From the NCBI RefSeq assembly GCF_018129065.1, contig NZ_JAAEDM010000007.1:1-64000 (forward strand): a stretch of DNA of 64,000 nt, written 5' to 3'. The position numbers and the translations under genes are program-made. The stretch is from Neoroseomonas soli (lineage in GTDB: Bacteria > Pseudomonadota > Alphaproteobacteria > Acetobacterales > Acetobacteraceae). The notes beneath the pieces are model-generated. The model had not been told where the DNA came from. It did no database searches and saw nothing but the letters and a program-made list of their open reading frames with translations. Shown here piece after piece: positions 8,913 to 16,798 of the stretch (positions are counted from its first letter, which is position 1; every line of letters begins with the position of its first letter).

Positions 8913-9358
8913 GCGCCGCACTGCAATCCGGCCCGCACGGGGGCGCAGCCGAGATCCTCGCCCTCACGCTCTGGGGCGAGGCCGCCGACCGCCCGGTCCG
9001 CGCGATCGAGGCGCTCGCCGCCCTGGTGATGAACCGCGCCCGCCGCGCGGCCGAATCCGGCGGCCCGGCGCATTGGGGCAGCGGGGTGGCGGGCGTTTGC
9101 CGCGCGCCCTTCCAGTTCCCGTGCTGGAATCGGAACCATCCGCGCCACACGGCCCTGCGGGAGGTCACGCCTGGCGATGCCGCGCTGGCCATCTGCCGCC
9201 GCATCGCCGCCCGCGCCCTGACCGGCGCCCTGCCCGACCCGACGGGCGGGGCCACGCATGTCCATGACGCGACGGTCTTGCCCGGCTGGGCGCTCGGCCG
9301 CCCGGCGGCGGCGGAGATCGGCGGATTCTGCTTCTACCGCGCCGAGGACCTGGCCTGA
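8909..9358 (+). CDS. Cell wall hydrolase, SleB/CwlJ family endolysin
   Basis: A 149-residue enzyme of the Hydrolase_2 (SleB-type) fold. Diagnostic pieces are ILALTLWGEAADRP with its catalytic-type glutamate near residue 26, the VMNRA segment, CRAPFQFPCWN near residue 65, and the C-terminal WALGRP..GGFCFY. Such proteins cleave peptidoglycan and act as endolysins in alphaproteobacterial prophages and gene transfer agents. No signal peptide is visible, so export would depend on the preceding membrane protein or on cell collapse. It is the last phage gene recognised; host genes follow. Confidence 0.8.
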   Translation: MSAALQSGPHGGAAEILALTLWGEAADRPVRAIEALAALVMNRARRAAESGGPAHWGSGVAGVCRAPFQFPCWNRNHPRHTALREVTPGDAALAICRRIAARALTGALPDPTGGATHVHDATVLPGWALGRPAAAEIGGFCFYRAEDLA

Positions 9359-9445
9359 CGGCGCCGCCGCGCCGCGCCAGGGCGGTCTCCGTTCGCAAGG
9401 GCTCACGGCAGCCGCTCCAAACCCTTGTTTTCGCGAGCATCTTTA

Positions 9446-9473
9446 CCCGATCAGGTGATTCCACCTGATCGGG
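9446..9473. repeat. Perfect 12-bp palindromic hairpin at the prophage edge
   Basis: CCCGATCAGGTG at 9446-9457 and CACCTGATCGGG at 9462-9473 form a perfect 12-bp stem with an ATTC loop. It lies between the last phage gene and the first host gene. The core GATCAGGTG...CACCTGATC looks like a dispersed alphaproteobacterial intergenic palindrome that I recall from other genomes; that recollection is not verified. It may terminate the phage operon. Its position also makes it a candidate boundary or insertion target. There is no T-run after it. Confidence 0.65.
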
Positions 9474-9495
9474 GATCTGGTCTAAAGGTCGCGGC

Positions 9496-9852
9496 ATGGA
9501 ACCCTTTATCTACACCCTGGTGCGGGAGGCCGACTGGCGTGCCGCCGAAGCCGCCGGTGCCTATGCCGGCAGTGCCGACGATACGCGCGACGGCTTCCTG
9601 CACTTCTCCACCGCCGCCCAGGTCCGCGCCAGCGCGGTGAAACACCGCGCCGGCGTGCCGGACCTGCTGTTGGTCGAAGCCGACGCCGCGACGCTGCGGG
9701 AGGCGCTGAAATGGGAACCGGCCGCCGGCGGCAAGCGGCCGGGCCTGTTCCCGCACCTCTATGCCCGCCTGCCGCTATCCGCTGTCGCGCGCGTTGTCCC
9801 ATTGCCGCTCGGCGCGGATGGGCGTCACGTCTTCCCGGAAGGTTTCCTCTGA
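9496..9852 (+). CDS. DUF952 domain-containing protein
   Basis: A 118-residue protein matching the DUF952 pattern: IYTLVREADWRAAEAAG at the start, DGFLHFSTAAQV around residues 32-43, DLLLVEAD near residue 56, LKWEPA near residue 72 and a FPHLYARLPL segment near residue 84. The fold resembles an ADP-ribosyltransferase-like scaffold, but the biochemical role of the family is unknown. It is probably monocistronic and its 3' end overlaps the convergent exporter gene by 28 bases. It is the first clearly chromosomal gene after the prophage. Confidence 0.85.
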   Translation: MEPFIYTLVREADWRAAEAAGAYAGSADDTRDGFLHFSTAAQVRASAVKHRAGVPDLLLVEADAATLREALKWEPAAGGKRPGLFPHLYARLPLSAVARVVPLPLGADGRHVFPEGFL

Positions 9853-10697
9853 CCGGCCATCGCCGCGCGCTGGCTCATCAGGCAGGAGAAGACGACGATC
9901 GCCGCGCCGCCCAGCGTCCAGGCGCGCGGCCAGACGCCCCATAGCGCGAGGTCGAAGCCGACGGCGAAGATCAGCGCGGAGAATTCGAGCGGCGCCAGCC
10001 GCGCCGCCGAATCATGTCGGAAGGCGATGGCGAGGCAGAGCGTCGCGCTCCCCGCAAACAGCCCGTTCGCCGCGAGCGCCGCCAGGTCGAATGCCGTCGG
10101 CGGCACCCAGGACATCGCCGCGAAGGGGGCGATGACGATCAGGCCGGGCAGGGAGGACCACAGGATCAGCACCGCTGCGCCGGTCTCGTGCCGCAACAGC
10201 CGGTTGATGGTCAGCACGATCGCGTAGCAGACCGTCCCGAACAGCGCCCAGAGATAGGCACCCCAGGGCCCCTCGGCCGAGAGCCCCGGCCACATGGCCA
10301 GCGCCACCCCCGCGAAGCCAAGCAGCGACCACCCCCACACTGCCCGTCCCGTGCGTTCCCCCAGCACGATCGCCGCCAGCCCGAGCGTCATGAATGGCGC
10401 GGTGAAATAGACGAGGTAGCCCTCCGCGAGCGGGATCCGCTTCAGCGCCAGGAAGAACCCGAAGGCCGAACCGATCATCGCCGAGGCGCGGGCGAGGTGC
10501 AGGAAGGGGTGGGCCGTCCGCAGCGAACCGCCGATCCCCGGCACCACGGCGCGAGCCGCGAACAGCGCGGCGAGCAGCGTCGCGTAGCGCGCCAGGATCA
10601 CCTGGTCCGCCGGATACCGCCCCGCGAGCAGCTTGGAATTGGCGTCGAGCAGCGCGAACAGCGCCATCGCCGCGACCAGGAAGACGGGTCCCCGCAC
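9825..10697 (-). CDS. DMT superfamily (EamA) transporter
   Basis: A 290-residue integral membrane protein with about ten hydrophobic segments in two EamA halves. The first half ends near MTLGLAAIVLGERTGRAVWGWSLLGFAGVALA, a typical EamA end pattern, and the second half starts near WGAYLWALFGTVCYA. Such proteins usually export amino acids or metabolites, but the substrate cannot be predicted. The frame opens with GTG at 10697, with an ATG twelve codons in (10664) as an alternative. It converges on the DUF952 gene with overlapping 3' ends. Confidence 0.8.
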   Translation of the reverse strand: MRGPVFLVAAMALFALLDANSKLLAGRYPADQVILARYATLLAALFAARAVVPGIGGSLRTAHPFLHLARASAMIGSAFGFFLALKRIPLAEGYLVYFTAPFMTLGLAAIVLGERTGRAVWGWSLLGFAGVALAMWPGLSAEGPWGAYLWALFGTVCYAIVLTINRLLRHETGAAVLILWSSLPGLIVIAPFAAMSWVPPTAFDLAALAANGLFAGSATLCLAIAFRHDSAARLAPLEFSALIFAVGFDLALWGVWPRAWTLGGAAIVVFSCLMSQRAAMAGQRKPSGKT

Positions 10698-10801
10698 GCT
10701 TTCTCATTTTCCGCCGTGTGACGGCGGCTTCTCGCCGGGCGGCCCTGGCCCGTCAACCGGGCTTTCCCGCGGCGGCGGACCGGGGCACAAGACGCTCCGT
10801 C

Positions 10802-11860
10802 ATGACCCCCGCCCTTGCCTCCGCCCTCATGCCGTTGATGCGCGGCCTCGATGCCGAGACCGCGCACGGGATCGCGCTGAAGGCGCTCGCCGCCGGGCTT
10901 GCCGGGCGCGATCCCGGCATCGACGATCCCGTCCTGGCGACGGAGGCCTTCGGCCTGCGCTTCCGCAATCCGGTCGGCCTCGCCGCCGGCTTCGACAAGG
11001 ATGCGGTGGCGGTGCTGCCGCTGATGCGCCTCGGCTTCGGCTTCGTCGAGGCCGGCACCGTCACGCCGCGCCCGCAGCCCGGCAACCCGCGCCCGCGCCT
11101 GTTCCGCCTGACCGAGGATGCGGCCGTCATCAACCGCATGGGCTTCAACAATGGCGGGCTGGACGGCTATGTCGCGCGGCTGCGCGACCTGCCGCGCCCG
11201 CTGCCCGCCGTGTTCGGCGCCAATGTCGGCATCAACAAGGAAGGTGCCGACCCCGAGCGCGACTATCCCGCGCTCTATGCCGCCGTGGCGCCGCATGCCG
11301 ACTATGTGACGATGAACGTGTCGTCGCCGAACACGCCGGGCCTGCGCGACCTGCAGGGGGAGGAACGGCTTGCCGCCATCCTCGACGCCATCGCTGCGAC
11401 GCGCGCGACGCTCGCGCGGAAGCCGCCGCTGCTGGTGAAGATCGCGCCGGACCTGGCTGACGACGCGCTCGGCCCGATCGTGGAGGCCTGCGTGTCGCGC
11501 GGCGTGGCGGGGCTGATCGTCTCCAACACCACCATCGCGCGGCCTTCGACCCTGCGCTCGCCCCTCGCGCGGCAGGCGGGCGGGCTGTCCGGCGCGCCGC
11601 TCTTCACGCGCTCCACCGATGTCCTTCGCAATGTCCATCGCCTCACGCGCGGGCGGCTGACGCTGATCGGCGTCGGCGGCATCGCGACGGCGGAAGGGGC
11701 CTATGCGAAGATCCGCGCGGGTGCCTCGCTGGTGCAGATGTACACGGGCTTCGCCTATGCCGGGCCCGTCCTGCCGCGGCGCATCGCCGACGGCCTCGCC
11801 GCGTTGCTGAAGCGCGACGGTTTCACCCATGTTGCCGACGCCGTCGGCAAGGACGCGTGA
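10802..11860 (+). CDS. pyrD: Dihydroorotate dehydrogenase (quinone), class 2
   Basis: A 352-residue membrane-associated flavoenzyme that oxidises dihydroorotate to orotate with quinone in pyrimidine synthesis. Class 2 features are the N-terminal membrane-binding helical region (ALMPLMRGLDAETAHGIALK), NPVGLAAGFDKD, NRMGFNNGG, NVGINKEG, the serine-base region NVSSPNTPGLRDLQ, VKIAPDL, SNTTIARP and the FMN-phosphate loop IGVGGI. The ATG at 10802 fits the family length; a frame-open extension upstream has no support. Its TGA overlaps the start of the following HAD gene by one base. Confidence 0.95.
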   Translation: MTPALASALMPLMRGLDAETAHGIALKALAAGLAGRDPGIDDPVLATEAFGLRFRNPVGLAAGFDKDAVAVLPLMRLGFGFVEAGTVTPRPQPGNPRPRLFRLTEDAAVINRMGFNNGGLDGYVARLRDLPRPLPAVFGANVGINKEGADPERDYPALYAAVAPHADYVTMNVSSPNTPGLRDLQGEERLAAILDAIAATRATLARKPPLLVKIAPDLADDALGPIVEACVSRGVAGLIVSNTTIARPSTLRSPLARQAGGLSGAPLFTRSTDVLRNVHRLTRGRLTLIGVGGIATAEGAYAKIRAGASLVQMYTGFAYAGPVLPRRIADGLAALLKRDGFTHVADAVGKDA

Positions 11861-12720
11861 TGGATATCCTCGACGGCATCGCCCCGGTCGCCGACCGCTA
11901 TGACGGCTTCGTGCTCGACCTCTGGGGCGTGGTGCATGACGGCAAGAAGCCCTATCCCGGCGTGCCGGGCGCGCTCGCGGAACTGAAGGCGCGCGGCAAG
12001 GCGGTGGTGTTCCTCACCAACGCCCCGCGCCGGTCCTGGTTCGTTCAGGGCATGCTGGACCGCATGGGCCTCGACCGCGCGCTCTATGACGGCATCATGT
12101 CCTCGGGCGAGGTGTCATGGCGTCACCTCAAGCACCGCAAGGAACCCTGGTTCGCGAAGCTCGGCCGTCGCTGCGTGCATATCGGGCCGGAGCGCGACCT
12201 CTCCGTCGTCGAGGACGGCGCGGCGGAGATCGTGGAGGACGTCGCGCAGGCGGATTTCCTGCTCAACACCGGCCCCGACCCCGCGCGCGGGCCGCATTCG
12301 CCCGATCCCTACCGCCCCGCGCTGGAAGCATGCGCCAAGGCCGGCCTGCCGATGCTCTGCGTGAACCCGGATCGAGCGGTGATGGTCGGCGGCGAACGGC
12401 TGATCTGCGCCGGCGCGCTGGCCGACATCTACCTCGAGCTCGGTGGCGCGGTGATGGAGATCGGCAAGCCTGATCCCGCCGTCTATGACCCGGTGCTCGA
12501 ACTGCTCGGCAACCCGCCACGGCATCGCGTGCTGGCGATCGGCGACACGCCGCACACCGACCTTGCCGGCGCGCAGGCGGCCGGGATGGACGCGCTCTGG
12601 GCACTCACGGGACTCGCCGCGGACGCGCATGGGGAGGATCCCGATCCGGCCCGGCTCGCCGCGGTGGCGCATGAGGAGGGCGTGCGTCCGATCGCCGCGG
12701 TGCGCGCGCTCCGCTGGTGA
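11860..12720 (+). CDS. TIGR01459-family HAD hydrolase
   Basis: A 286-residue HAD phosphatase of the NagD-like C2-cap group. Motif I is DLWGVVHDG (nucleophile D20), motif II is VVFLTNAPR around residue 52, and the C-terminal motif set is EIGKPDPAVYD followed by AIGDTPHTDLAGAQAAGMD. The tryptophan-containing DxWGV start is typical of the TIGR01459 family found in alphaproteobacteria. The ATG at 11860 overlaps the pyrD stop by one base. The physiological phosphate ester is unknown; linkage to pyrD hints at nucleotide or sugar phosphate clearing, which is inference. Confidence 0.85.
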   Translation: MDILDGIAPVADRYDGFVLDLWGVVHDGKKPYPGVPGALAELKARGKAVVFLTNAPRRSWFVQGMLDRMGLDRALYDGIMSSGEVSWRHLKHRKEPWFAKLGRRCVHIGPERDLSVVEDGAAEIVEDVAQADFLLNTGPDPARGPHSPDPYRPALEACAKAGLPMLCVNPDRAVMVGGERLICAGALADIYLELGGAVMEIGKPDPAVYDPVLELLGNPPRHRVLAIGDTPHTDLAGAQAAGMDALWALTGLAADAHGEDPDPARLAAVAHEEGVRPIAAVRALRW

Positions 12721-13070
12721 GCGCCCGCGCGCTCGCGAGGCTGCGCGCCATCTGCCTGGCGCTGCCCGAAGCGGCGGAGCAGGAGACCTGGACCATCCCC
12801 ACCTGGCGCATCCGCGGGCGCATCTTCTGCATGTGGAACCCGATGGAGGGCGGCGTCGCCGCCTTCTGGTGCAAAGCGCCGCGCGGGGTGCAGGAAATGC
12901 TGGTCGAAGCCGCCCCGGACCGCTTCTTCCGACCGCCCTATGTCGGCCACAAGGGCTGGATCGGGCTGCGGCTCACGGGCCGCGTGGACTGGGAGGAAGT
13001 CGAGGCGCTCGTCCGCCGGTCCTGGCGCATGACGGCGCCGAAGCGCGTTGCCGCGGCGCTGCCCGAATAG
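12717..13070 (+). CDS. MmcQ/YjbR family protein
   Basis: A 117-residue cytoplasmic protein of the MmcQ/YjbR fold. It shows LRAICLALPEAAEQETWTIP at the start, then WRIRGRIFCMW, AFWCKAP, FFRPPYVGHKGWIGLRL and a closing ALVRRSWRMTAPKR. These are the usual pattern positions, with the conserved P-Y-x-G-x-x-G-W block near residue 75. It starts with GTG overlapping the previous TGA (GTGA), giving a three-gene coupled unit with pyrD and the HAD gene. The family is called DNA-binding by its fold, but no specific role is established for this member. Confidence 0.85.
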   Translation: MSARALARLRAICLALPEAAEQETWTIPTWRIRGRIFCMWNPMEGGVAAFWCKAPRGVQEMLVEAAPDRFFRPPYVGHKGWIGLRLTGRVDWEEVEALVRRSWRMTAPKRVAAALPE

Positions 13071-13077
13071 GCCGGCG

Positions 13078-14493
13078 TCAGACCACCTCGGAGAAGGGCG
13101 CAGCGGCGTCCGCACCGAGCGCATCGGCCACTTCGCGCAACGCGCGCCGCAACGCCTGCCGGCTCTGGGCCGCACCGAGCGAGACGCGCACGGCATCCAC
13201 CGGCGCGGCGCCCGGATCGACGGCGAAGGCGTCGCTCGGTACCACCGCCAGGCCGCGCCGCCGCAGATGCGCCGCGAAGTGCAGGCGGCCCCAGCGACCA
13301 GGCATGGGCAGCCAAAGATGCAGGCCCTCCGGATGGGCGGCGAAGGGCGTGCCCGGCAGGAGTTCGCGTGCAATCCGCTGCCGGGCGACGCATTCGCCCC
13401 GGATCGCGGCGCGCACCGCCGCCGCCGTGCCGTCCCGCACCCAACCCGCGATCAGCCCCGTCGTCAGCGGCGAGGCCATCAGCACATTCGCCCGCAGCGC
13501 GGTTGCAAGGCGCCCCGCCCAACGCGCATCCGGCGCCACGAGAAAGGCGACGCGCAGCGCCGGCGAGAGCACCTTCGACAGCGTCGCGACGTGGAAGGTG
13601 ATCTCCGGCGCCAGCGACGCGATGGCGGGCAGCGGCGCGGAGGGGAGCAGGCCGTAGGCGTCGTCCTCGATCACCGGCAACCCGTGGCGCCGCGCCGCCT
13701 CGGCGATCGCCTGGCGGCGCGCGAGCGGCATGGTGACGGCCATCGGGTTGTGCATGGTGGGCACGCAGTAGAGCGCCTTCGGCCGCTCCGGCCCGCGGCA
13801 TGCGGCTTCCACGGCCTCGGGCAGCATGCCTTCGGCGTCGCAGGGCAGGCCAAGCAGCCGCACACCGAGCTGCGCGGCCGCGCCGCGCATGCCGGGATAG
13901 GTGAGCGCGTCGGTCAGTATGGCCTCGCCCGCCCCTGCGACGGCACCAAGCACGGCCAGCAGTGCGGGCTGCGCCCCCGGCGAGACCAGGATGCGTTCGG
14001 CCGCGACATCCCCGAGCGTCGGCCGCAGCCAGATCGCGCCGGCCGCCCGCTCGGACCCGCTTCCCGCACCGGTGCGGTAGGTCAGGAGGTCCGCCGCCTC
14101 CGACCCGGCAAGCAGGTGCGCGAGGCCGCGTTGCAGCAGGTCGGGCAGGGCGAGGTCCGCGGGCTGCGGCGGCAGGTTCATGCCGAGATCGACCGGGCCT
14201 TCTTCCATGGCGGTGCCGCCCCGCGGCTCCGGTTCCAGCCGGACGAAGGTGCCGCGGCCGACCGTCGCCTGGAGCAGGCCGCGGCGCCTTGCCTCGGCAT
14301 AGGCGCGCGTCACCGTGGTGAGATCGACGCCGAGCGTCCCGGCCAGGGCGCGATGCGTCGGCAGGCGCTCGCCGGCCTGCAATTCCCCGGTGGCGACCGC
14401 GCGGCCGATCGCCTCGGCGATGACGAGATAGATCGGCCCCTTCAGCCCCTCGATGTCAGGCACCCAGGGCTGCGCATCCGGTTTGCGGATCAT
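13078..14493 (-). CDS. MocR-type transcriptional regulator (GntR HTH + aminotransferase domain)
   Basis: A 471-residue PLP-dependent regulator. Residues about 18-85 form a GntR winged helix (AGERLPTHRALAGTLGVDLT, TVTRAYAEARRRGLL, GRGTFV). The rest is a class I aminotransferase-like domain with VIEDDAYG and the PLP-lysine segment LSKVLSPALRVAFLV near residue 300. MocR proteins sense PLP or an amino compound and control adjacent or own promoters. The ATG at 14493 is chosen; the frame stays open upstream into antisense DUF983 sequence. The divergent region carries direct repeats suited to this family (see 14506-14570). Target pathway is not evident. Confidence 0.85.
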   Translation of the reverse strand: MIRKPDAQPWVPDIEGLKGPIYLVIAEAIGRAVATGELQAGERLPTHRALAGTLGVDLTTVTRAYAEARRRGLLQATVGRGTFVRLEPEPRGGTAMEEGPVDLGMNLPPQPADLALPDLLQRGLAHLLAGSEAADLLTYRTGAGSGSERAAGAIWLRPTLGDVAAERILVSPGAQPALLAVLGAVAGAGEAILTDALTYPGMRGAAAQLGVRLLGLPCDAEGMLPEAVEAACRGPERPKALYCVPTMHNPMAVTMPLARRQAIAEAARRHGLPVIEDDAYGLLPSAPLPAIASLAPEITFHVATLSKVLSPALRVAFLVAPDARWAGRLATALRANVLMASPLTTGLIAGWVRDGTAAAVRAAIRGECVARQRIARELLPGTPFAAHPEGLHLWLPMPGRWGRLHFAAHLRRRGLAVVPSDAFAVDPGAAPVDAVRVSLGAAQSRQALRRALREVADALGADAAAPFSEVV

Positions 14494-14505
14494 CTTGCGG
14501 TCTGT

Positions 14506-14570
14506 CCATGCAATCCATATAAATAGAGCAGAGGCGGGCAAATTGTATGTATAAAAGATCGAATTGTATG
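14506..14570. promoter_or_regulatory. Candidate MocR operator: two direct repeats plus one inverted copy
   Basis: AATTGTATG occurs at 14541-14549 and 14562-14570, 21 bp apart, so on the same DNA face. A third copy in inverted orientation, CCATGCAAT (8 of 9 matches to CCATACAAT), lies at 14506-14514. The stretch is unusually AT-rich for this genome, sits between divergent MocR and DUF983 genes, and includes TATAAA at 14550-14555. MocR dimers of the GabR/PdxR type are known to use direct repeats, sometimes with an extra inverted site, so autoregulation is likely. Assignment is inferred. Confidence 0.6.
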
Positions 14571-14614
14571 GCTTTGGCCGCCTGCCCGGATCGGTCGCCC
14601 GAACGGAGACGCAG

Positions 14615-14986
14615 ATGACCAAGAGGTCGAGGATTGCCGAGGGTGTGCGCCGCGGGCTCCGCCTGCGTTGCCCGCAATGCGGGGAAGGGCACCTCTTCTC
14701 GGGCTTCCTCAAGGTGCGGCCGCAATGCGAGCGCTGCGGGTCCGACAACGGCGCCTATCCGTCCGACGACGCGCCGCCCTACCTGACGCTGTTCCTCGTC
14801 GGCCACCTGCTGCTGCCTCCGATGTTCTGGCTCGACAAGGCCTGGGCGCCGCCGCTCTGGGTGCAGTTCGCGATATGGCTGCCGTTGATCACGGTGGTCA
14901 GCATCGCCCTGCTGCCCTTCATGAAGGGCGCCGTCGTCGGCTTCGCCTGGGCCACCGGCGTCACGCGCCAGAGCGCCCGGCAGTAG
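14615..14986 (+). CDS. DUF983 family membrane protein
   Basis: A 123-residue protein with an N-terminal zinc-ribbon-like part (RCPQCGEGHLF...RPQCERCG, four cysteines at spacing CxxC...CxxC, residues 19-42) followed by two membrane segments (LTLFLVGHLLLPPMFWL and IWLPLITVVSIALLPFMKG). This is the standard DUF983 layout. The function is unknown, though members often lie near cytochrome oxidase genes; that is not the case here. It is divergent from the MocR regulator and shares its AT-rich control region. Start ATG at 14615 follows GGAGACGC. Confidence 0.85.
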   Translation: MTKRSRIAEGVRRGLRLRCPQCGEGHLFSGFLKVRPQCERCGSDNGAYPSDDAPPYLTLFLVGHLLLPPMFWLDKAWAPPLWVQFAIWLPLITVVSIALLPFMKGAVVGFAWATGVTRQSARQ

Positions 14987-15328
14987 TCAGTCCACGATGA
15001 AGAGCTTTGCGCCGGTCGCCGTGCGCGAGCGGTGCGGCTCCGCCCCGTCCGCCACCTGGTAGGACATGCCCGGCTTCAGCGTGAAGACGCGGCCATCGGC
15101 GAGCGTCGTCTCGAGCTCGCCCTCCAGCACCAGCAGGACATGCCCCTTCTGGCACCAGTGGTCGGAGACGTAGCCCGGCGAATACTCGACCATGCGCACG
15201 CGGATCGGGTTCTCCGCCGGGCCGACATGGCGGGTGCGCCACAGCGCCTCGCCTTCGTCGCCGGCATGGCGGCTGGGCTCCACCTTCGACCAGTCGGTGG
15301 TGTCGAACGGGATGGCGGACATCTGCAT
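14987..15328 (-). CDS. DHCW-motif cupin protein
   Basis: A 113-residue single-domain cupin. It begins with IPFDTTDWSKVE, a typical start of the DHCW-motif cupin family, and carries YVSDHWCQKGHVLLVLEGEL with the DHWC stretch near residue 56 and a GxL..G turn. A GMSYQVADGAEPHRS block near residue 88 supplies the second cupin motif histidine. The start ATG at 15328 has an AAGGA site seven bases upstream; ATG two codons later is possible. The substrate is unknown. It lies 11 bases downstream of the YqgE gene and is probably cotranscribed with it. Confidence 0.85.
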   Translation of the reverse strand: MQMSAIPFDTTDWSKVEPSRHAGDEGEALWRTRHVGPAENPIRVRMVEYSPGYVSDHWCQKGHVLLVLEGELETTLADGRVFTLKPGMSYQVADGAEPHRSRTATGAKLFIVD

Positions 15329-15339
15329 GCGGCAATCCT

Positions 15340-15930
15340 TCAGGCGTGGCCGGCGTCGCCGGAGAGCAATGCGGGATCGACGCGCAGCTTCGCGAGCGCG
15401 GCCTCCCAGGTGCGGGTGGTATCCGCATTGAACACCAGCGCGCCGTCGGCGGGCACGCTGAGCCAGGCGTTGCGCTGGATCTCGTCCTCGAGCTGCCCGG
15501 GCGCCCAGCCGGCATAGCCGAGCGCCAGCACGCAGTCCCGCGGGCCGCCGCCGGAGGCGACCGCCTTCAGGATATCGAGGCTCGCGGTCAGCGTCAGCCC
15601 GGACGCGACGGGCAGGCTGCCGTCCGTCGACCAGTCGTCGGTGTGCAGCACGAAGCCGCGGCCGGCCTCGACCGGCCCGCCGGAGAGCATGCGGATGCGC
15701 CGCTGGGGCGGCACCGGTTCCAGGTTGAGTTGCCGCAGCAGGTCGTCGAAGGCCATGCCGGCGAGCGGGCGGTTCACGATGAGTCCCATCGCGCCTTCGG
15801 ACGAATGGGCGCAGAGGCAGACCACCGAGTGGTCGAAGCGCGGATCCTGCATGCCCGGCATCGCGATGAGCAGGTGCCCGGCGAGGTAGCCGCCGGCGGG
15901 CTCCGGCATGGTGCTGGAGGAGGTGGCCAT
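15340..15930 (-). CDS. YqgE/AlgH family protein
   Basis: A 196-residue protein of the UPF0301 (YqgE/AlgH) family. It contains GHLLIAMPGMQDPRFDHSVV near the N-terminus, HSSEGAMGLIVNRPL near residue 45, LSGGPVEAGRGFVLH near residue 85, and the C-terminal LALGYAGWAPGQLEDEI and NAWLSVPAD blocks. Family members are widely conserved, with an uncertain regulatory role in alginate or other envelope traits. An ATG three codons upstream (15939) is an equally possible start, as neither has a strong ribosome site. It is divergent from the peroxiredoxin gene. Confidence 0.9.
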   Translation of the reverse strand: MATSSSTMPEPAGGYLAGHLLIAMPGMQDPRFDHSVVCLCAHSSEGAMGLIVNRPLAGMAFDDLLRQLNLEPVPPQRRIRMLSGGPVEAGRGFVLHTDDWSTDGSLPVASGLTLTASLDILKAVASGGGPRDCVLALGYAGWAPGQLEDEIQRNAWLSVPADGALVFNADTTRTWEAALAKLRVDPALLSGDAGHA

Positions 15931-16033
15931 GGCTCTCACTTGGCGCAGGCCGCTCCATGCCGCAAGGCTCGTGCACCCCGATGACAGAACTCCCGCCCCG
16001 CGCTACATCCGGAACACCAACGAGGAGGACGAC

Positions 16034-16516
16034 ATGGCGATCAGCGTGGGCGATTCGATCCCGACCGTGAAGGTCACGCAGGCGACTGCCGAGGGCCCGA
16101 AGGAAGTCGACACGGGCGAATTCTTCAAGGGCCGCACCGTCGCGCTGTTCGGCGTACCTGGTGCCTTCACGCCGACCTGCTCGGCCAAGCACCTGCCGAG
16201 CTTCGTCGCGAACGCGGCGGCCCTGAAGACCAAGGGCGTGGACGCGATCGCCTGCATGGCGGTGAACGATCCCTTCGTCATGGGCGCCTGGGCCAAGGAC
16301 CAGGGCATCACCGACGAGGTGGCGATGATCGCCGACGGCTCCGCGGTCTTCACCAAGGCGATGGGCCTGGAATTCGACCTGACCGCGCGCGGCCTCGGCG
16401 TCCGCTGCCAGCGCTTCGCCCTGGTGGCGAAGGACGGCAAGGTGACGCATATCGCCATCGAGGCGCCGGGCGCCTTCGAGGTGAGCAGCGGCCAGGCGGT
16501 GCTGGCCGCTCTTTGA
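16034..16516 (+). CDS. Peroxiredoxin, Prx5 type
   Basis: A 160-residue thiol peroxidase of the Prx5 (hybrid peroxiredoxin) group, reducing hydrogen and organic peroxides in the cytoplasm. The peroxidatic cysteine lies in GVPGAFTPTCSAKHLPSF (C49). The partner region DAIACMAVNDPFVMGAWAKD, and RCQRFALVAKDGKV near residue 130, are also typical. The ATG at 16034 follows GAGGAGGAC and gives the normal family length; the frame is open upstream without support. Whether it uses glutaredoxin or thioredoxin is not readable from sequence. Confidence 0.92.
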   Translation: MAISVGDSIPTVKVTQATAEGPKEVDTGEFFKGRTVALFGVPGAFTPTCSAKHLPSFVANAAALKTKGVDAIACMAVNDPFVMGAWAKDQGITDEVAMIADGSAVFTKAMGLEFDLTARGLGVRCQRFALVAKDGKVTHIAIEAPGAFEVSSGQAVLAAL

Positions 16517-16798
16517 CGGACGCTTCCTCGCGGAAGCGCAGACCGTGACGCTCCGCCGCAGCCTCGCGCTGTGGGCGGAGCGGCGCGACACCGCGCCAGC
16601 CCCTGGCGCGCATGGCAGCCGAGAGCAGCGCCGCGCGAGGACGCGCCGGCCATCGTCACGCCATGGTGTGCGGGGAATTCCCGACGATGGAGGCCTCCCC
16701 TGTGCTTCGGCCCGCCCGGAGGCTCGTGCGCCGCAACATGCGGCGCGAGGGCACCGCCCATCGCCATCCACATCCGCAGTGCGGCGGCGAGCCGTCGA

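Noticed and set aside
9359-9495. Prophage attachment site next to a tRNA gene
   Set aside because: No tRNA-like sequence is present at the right phage edge, and the left edge is outside the window, so no direct repeat can be compared.
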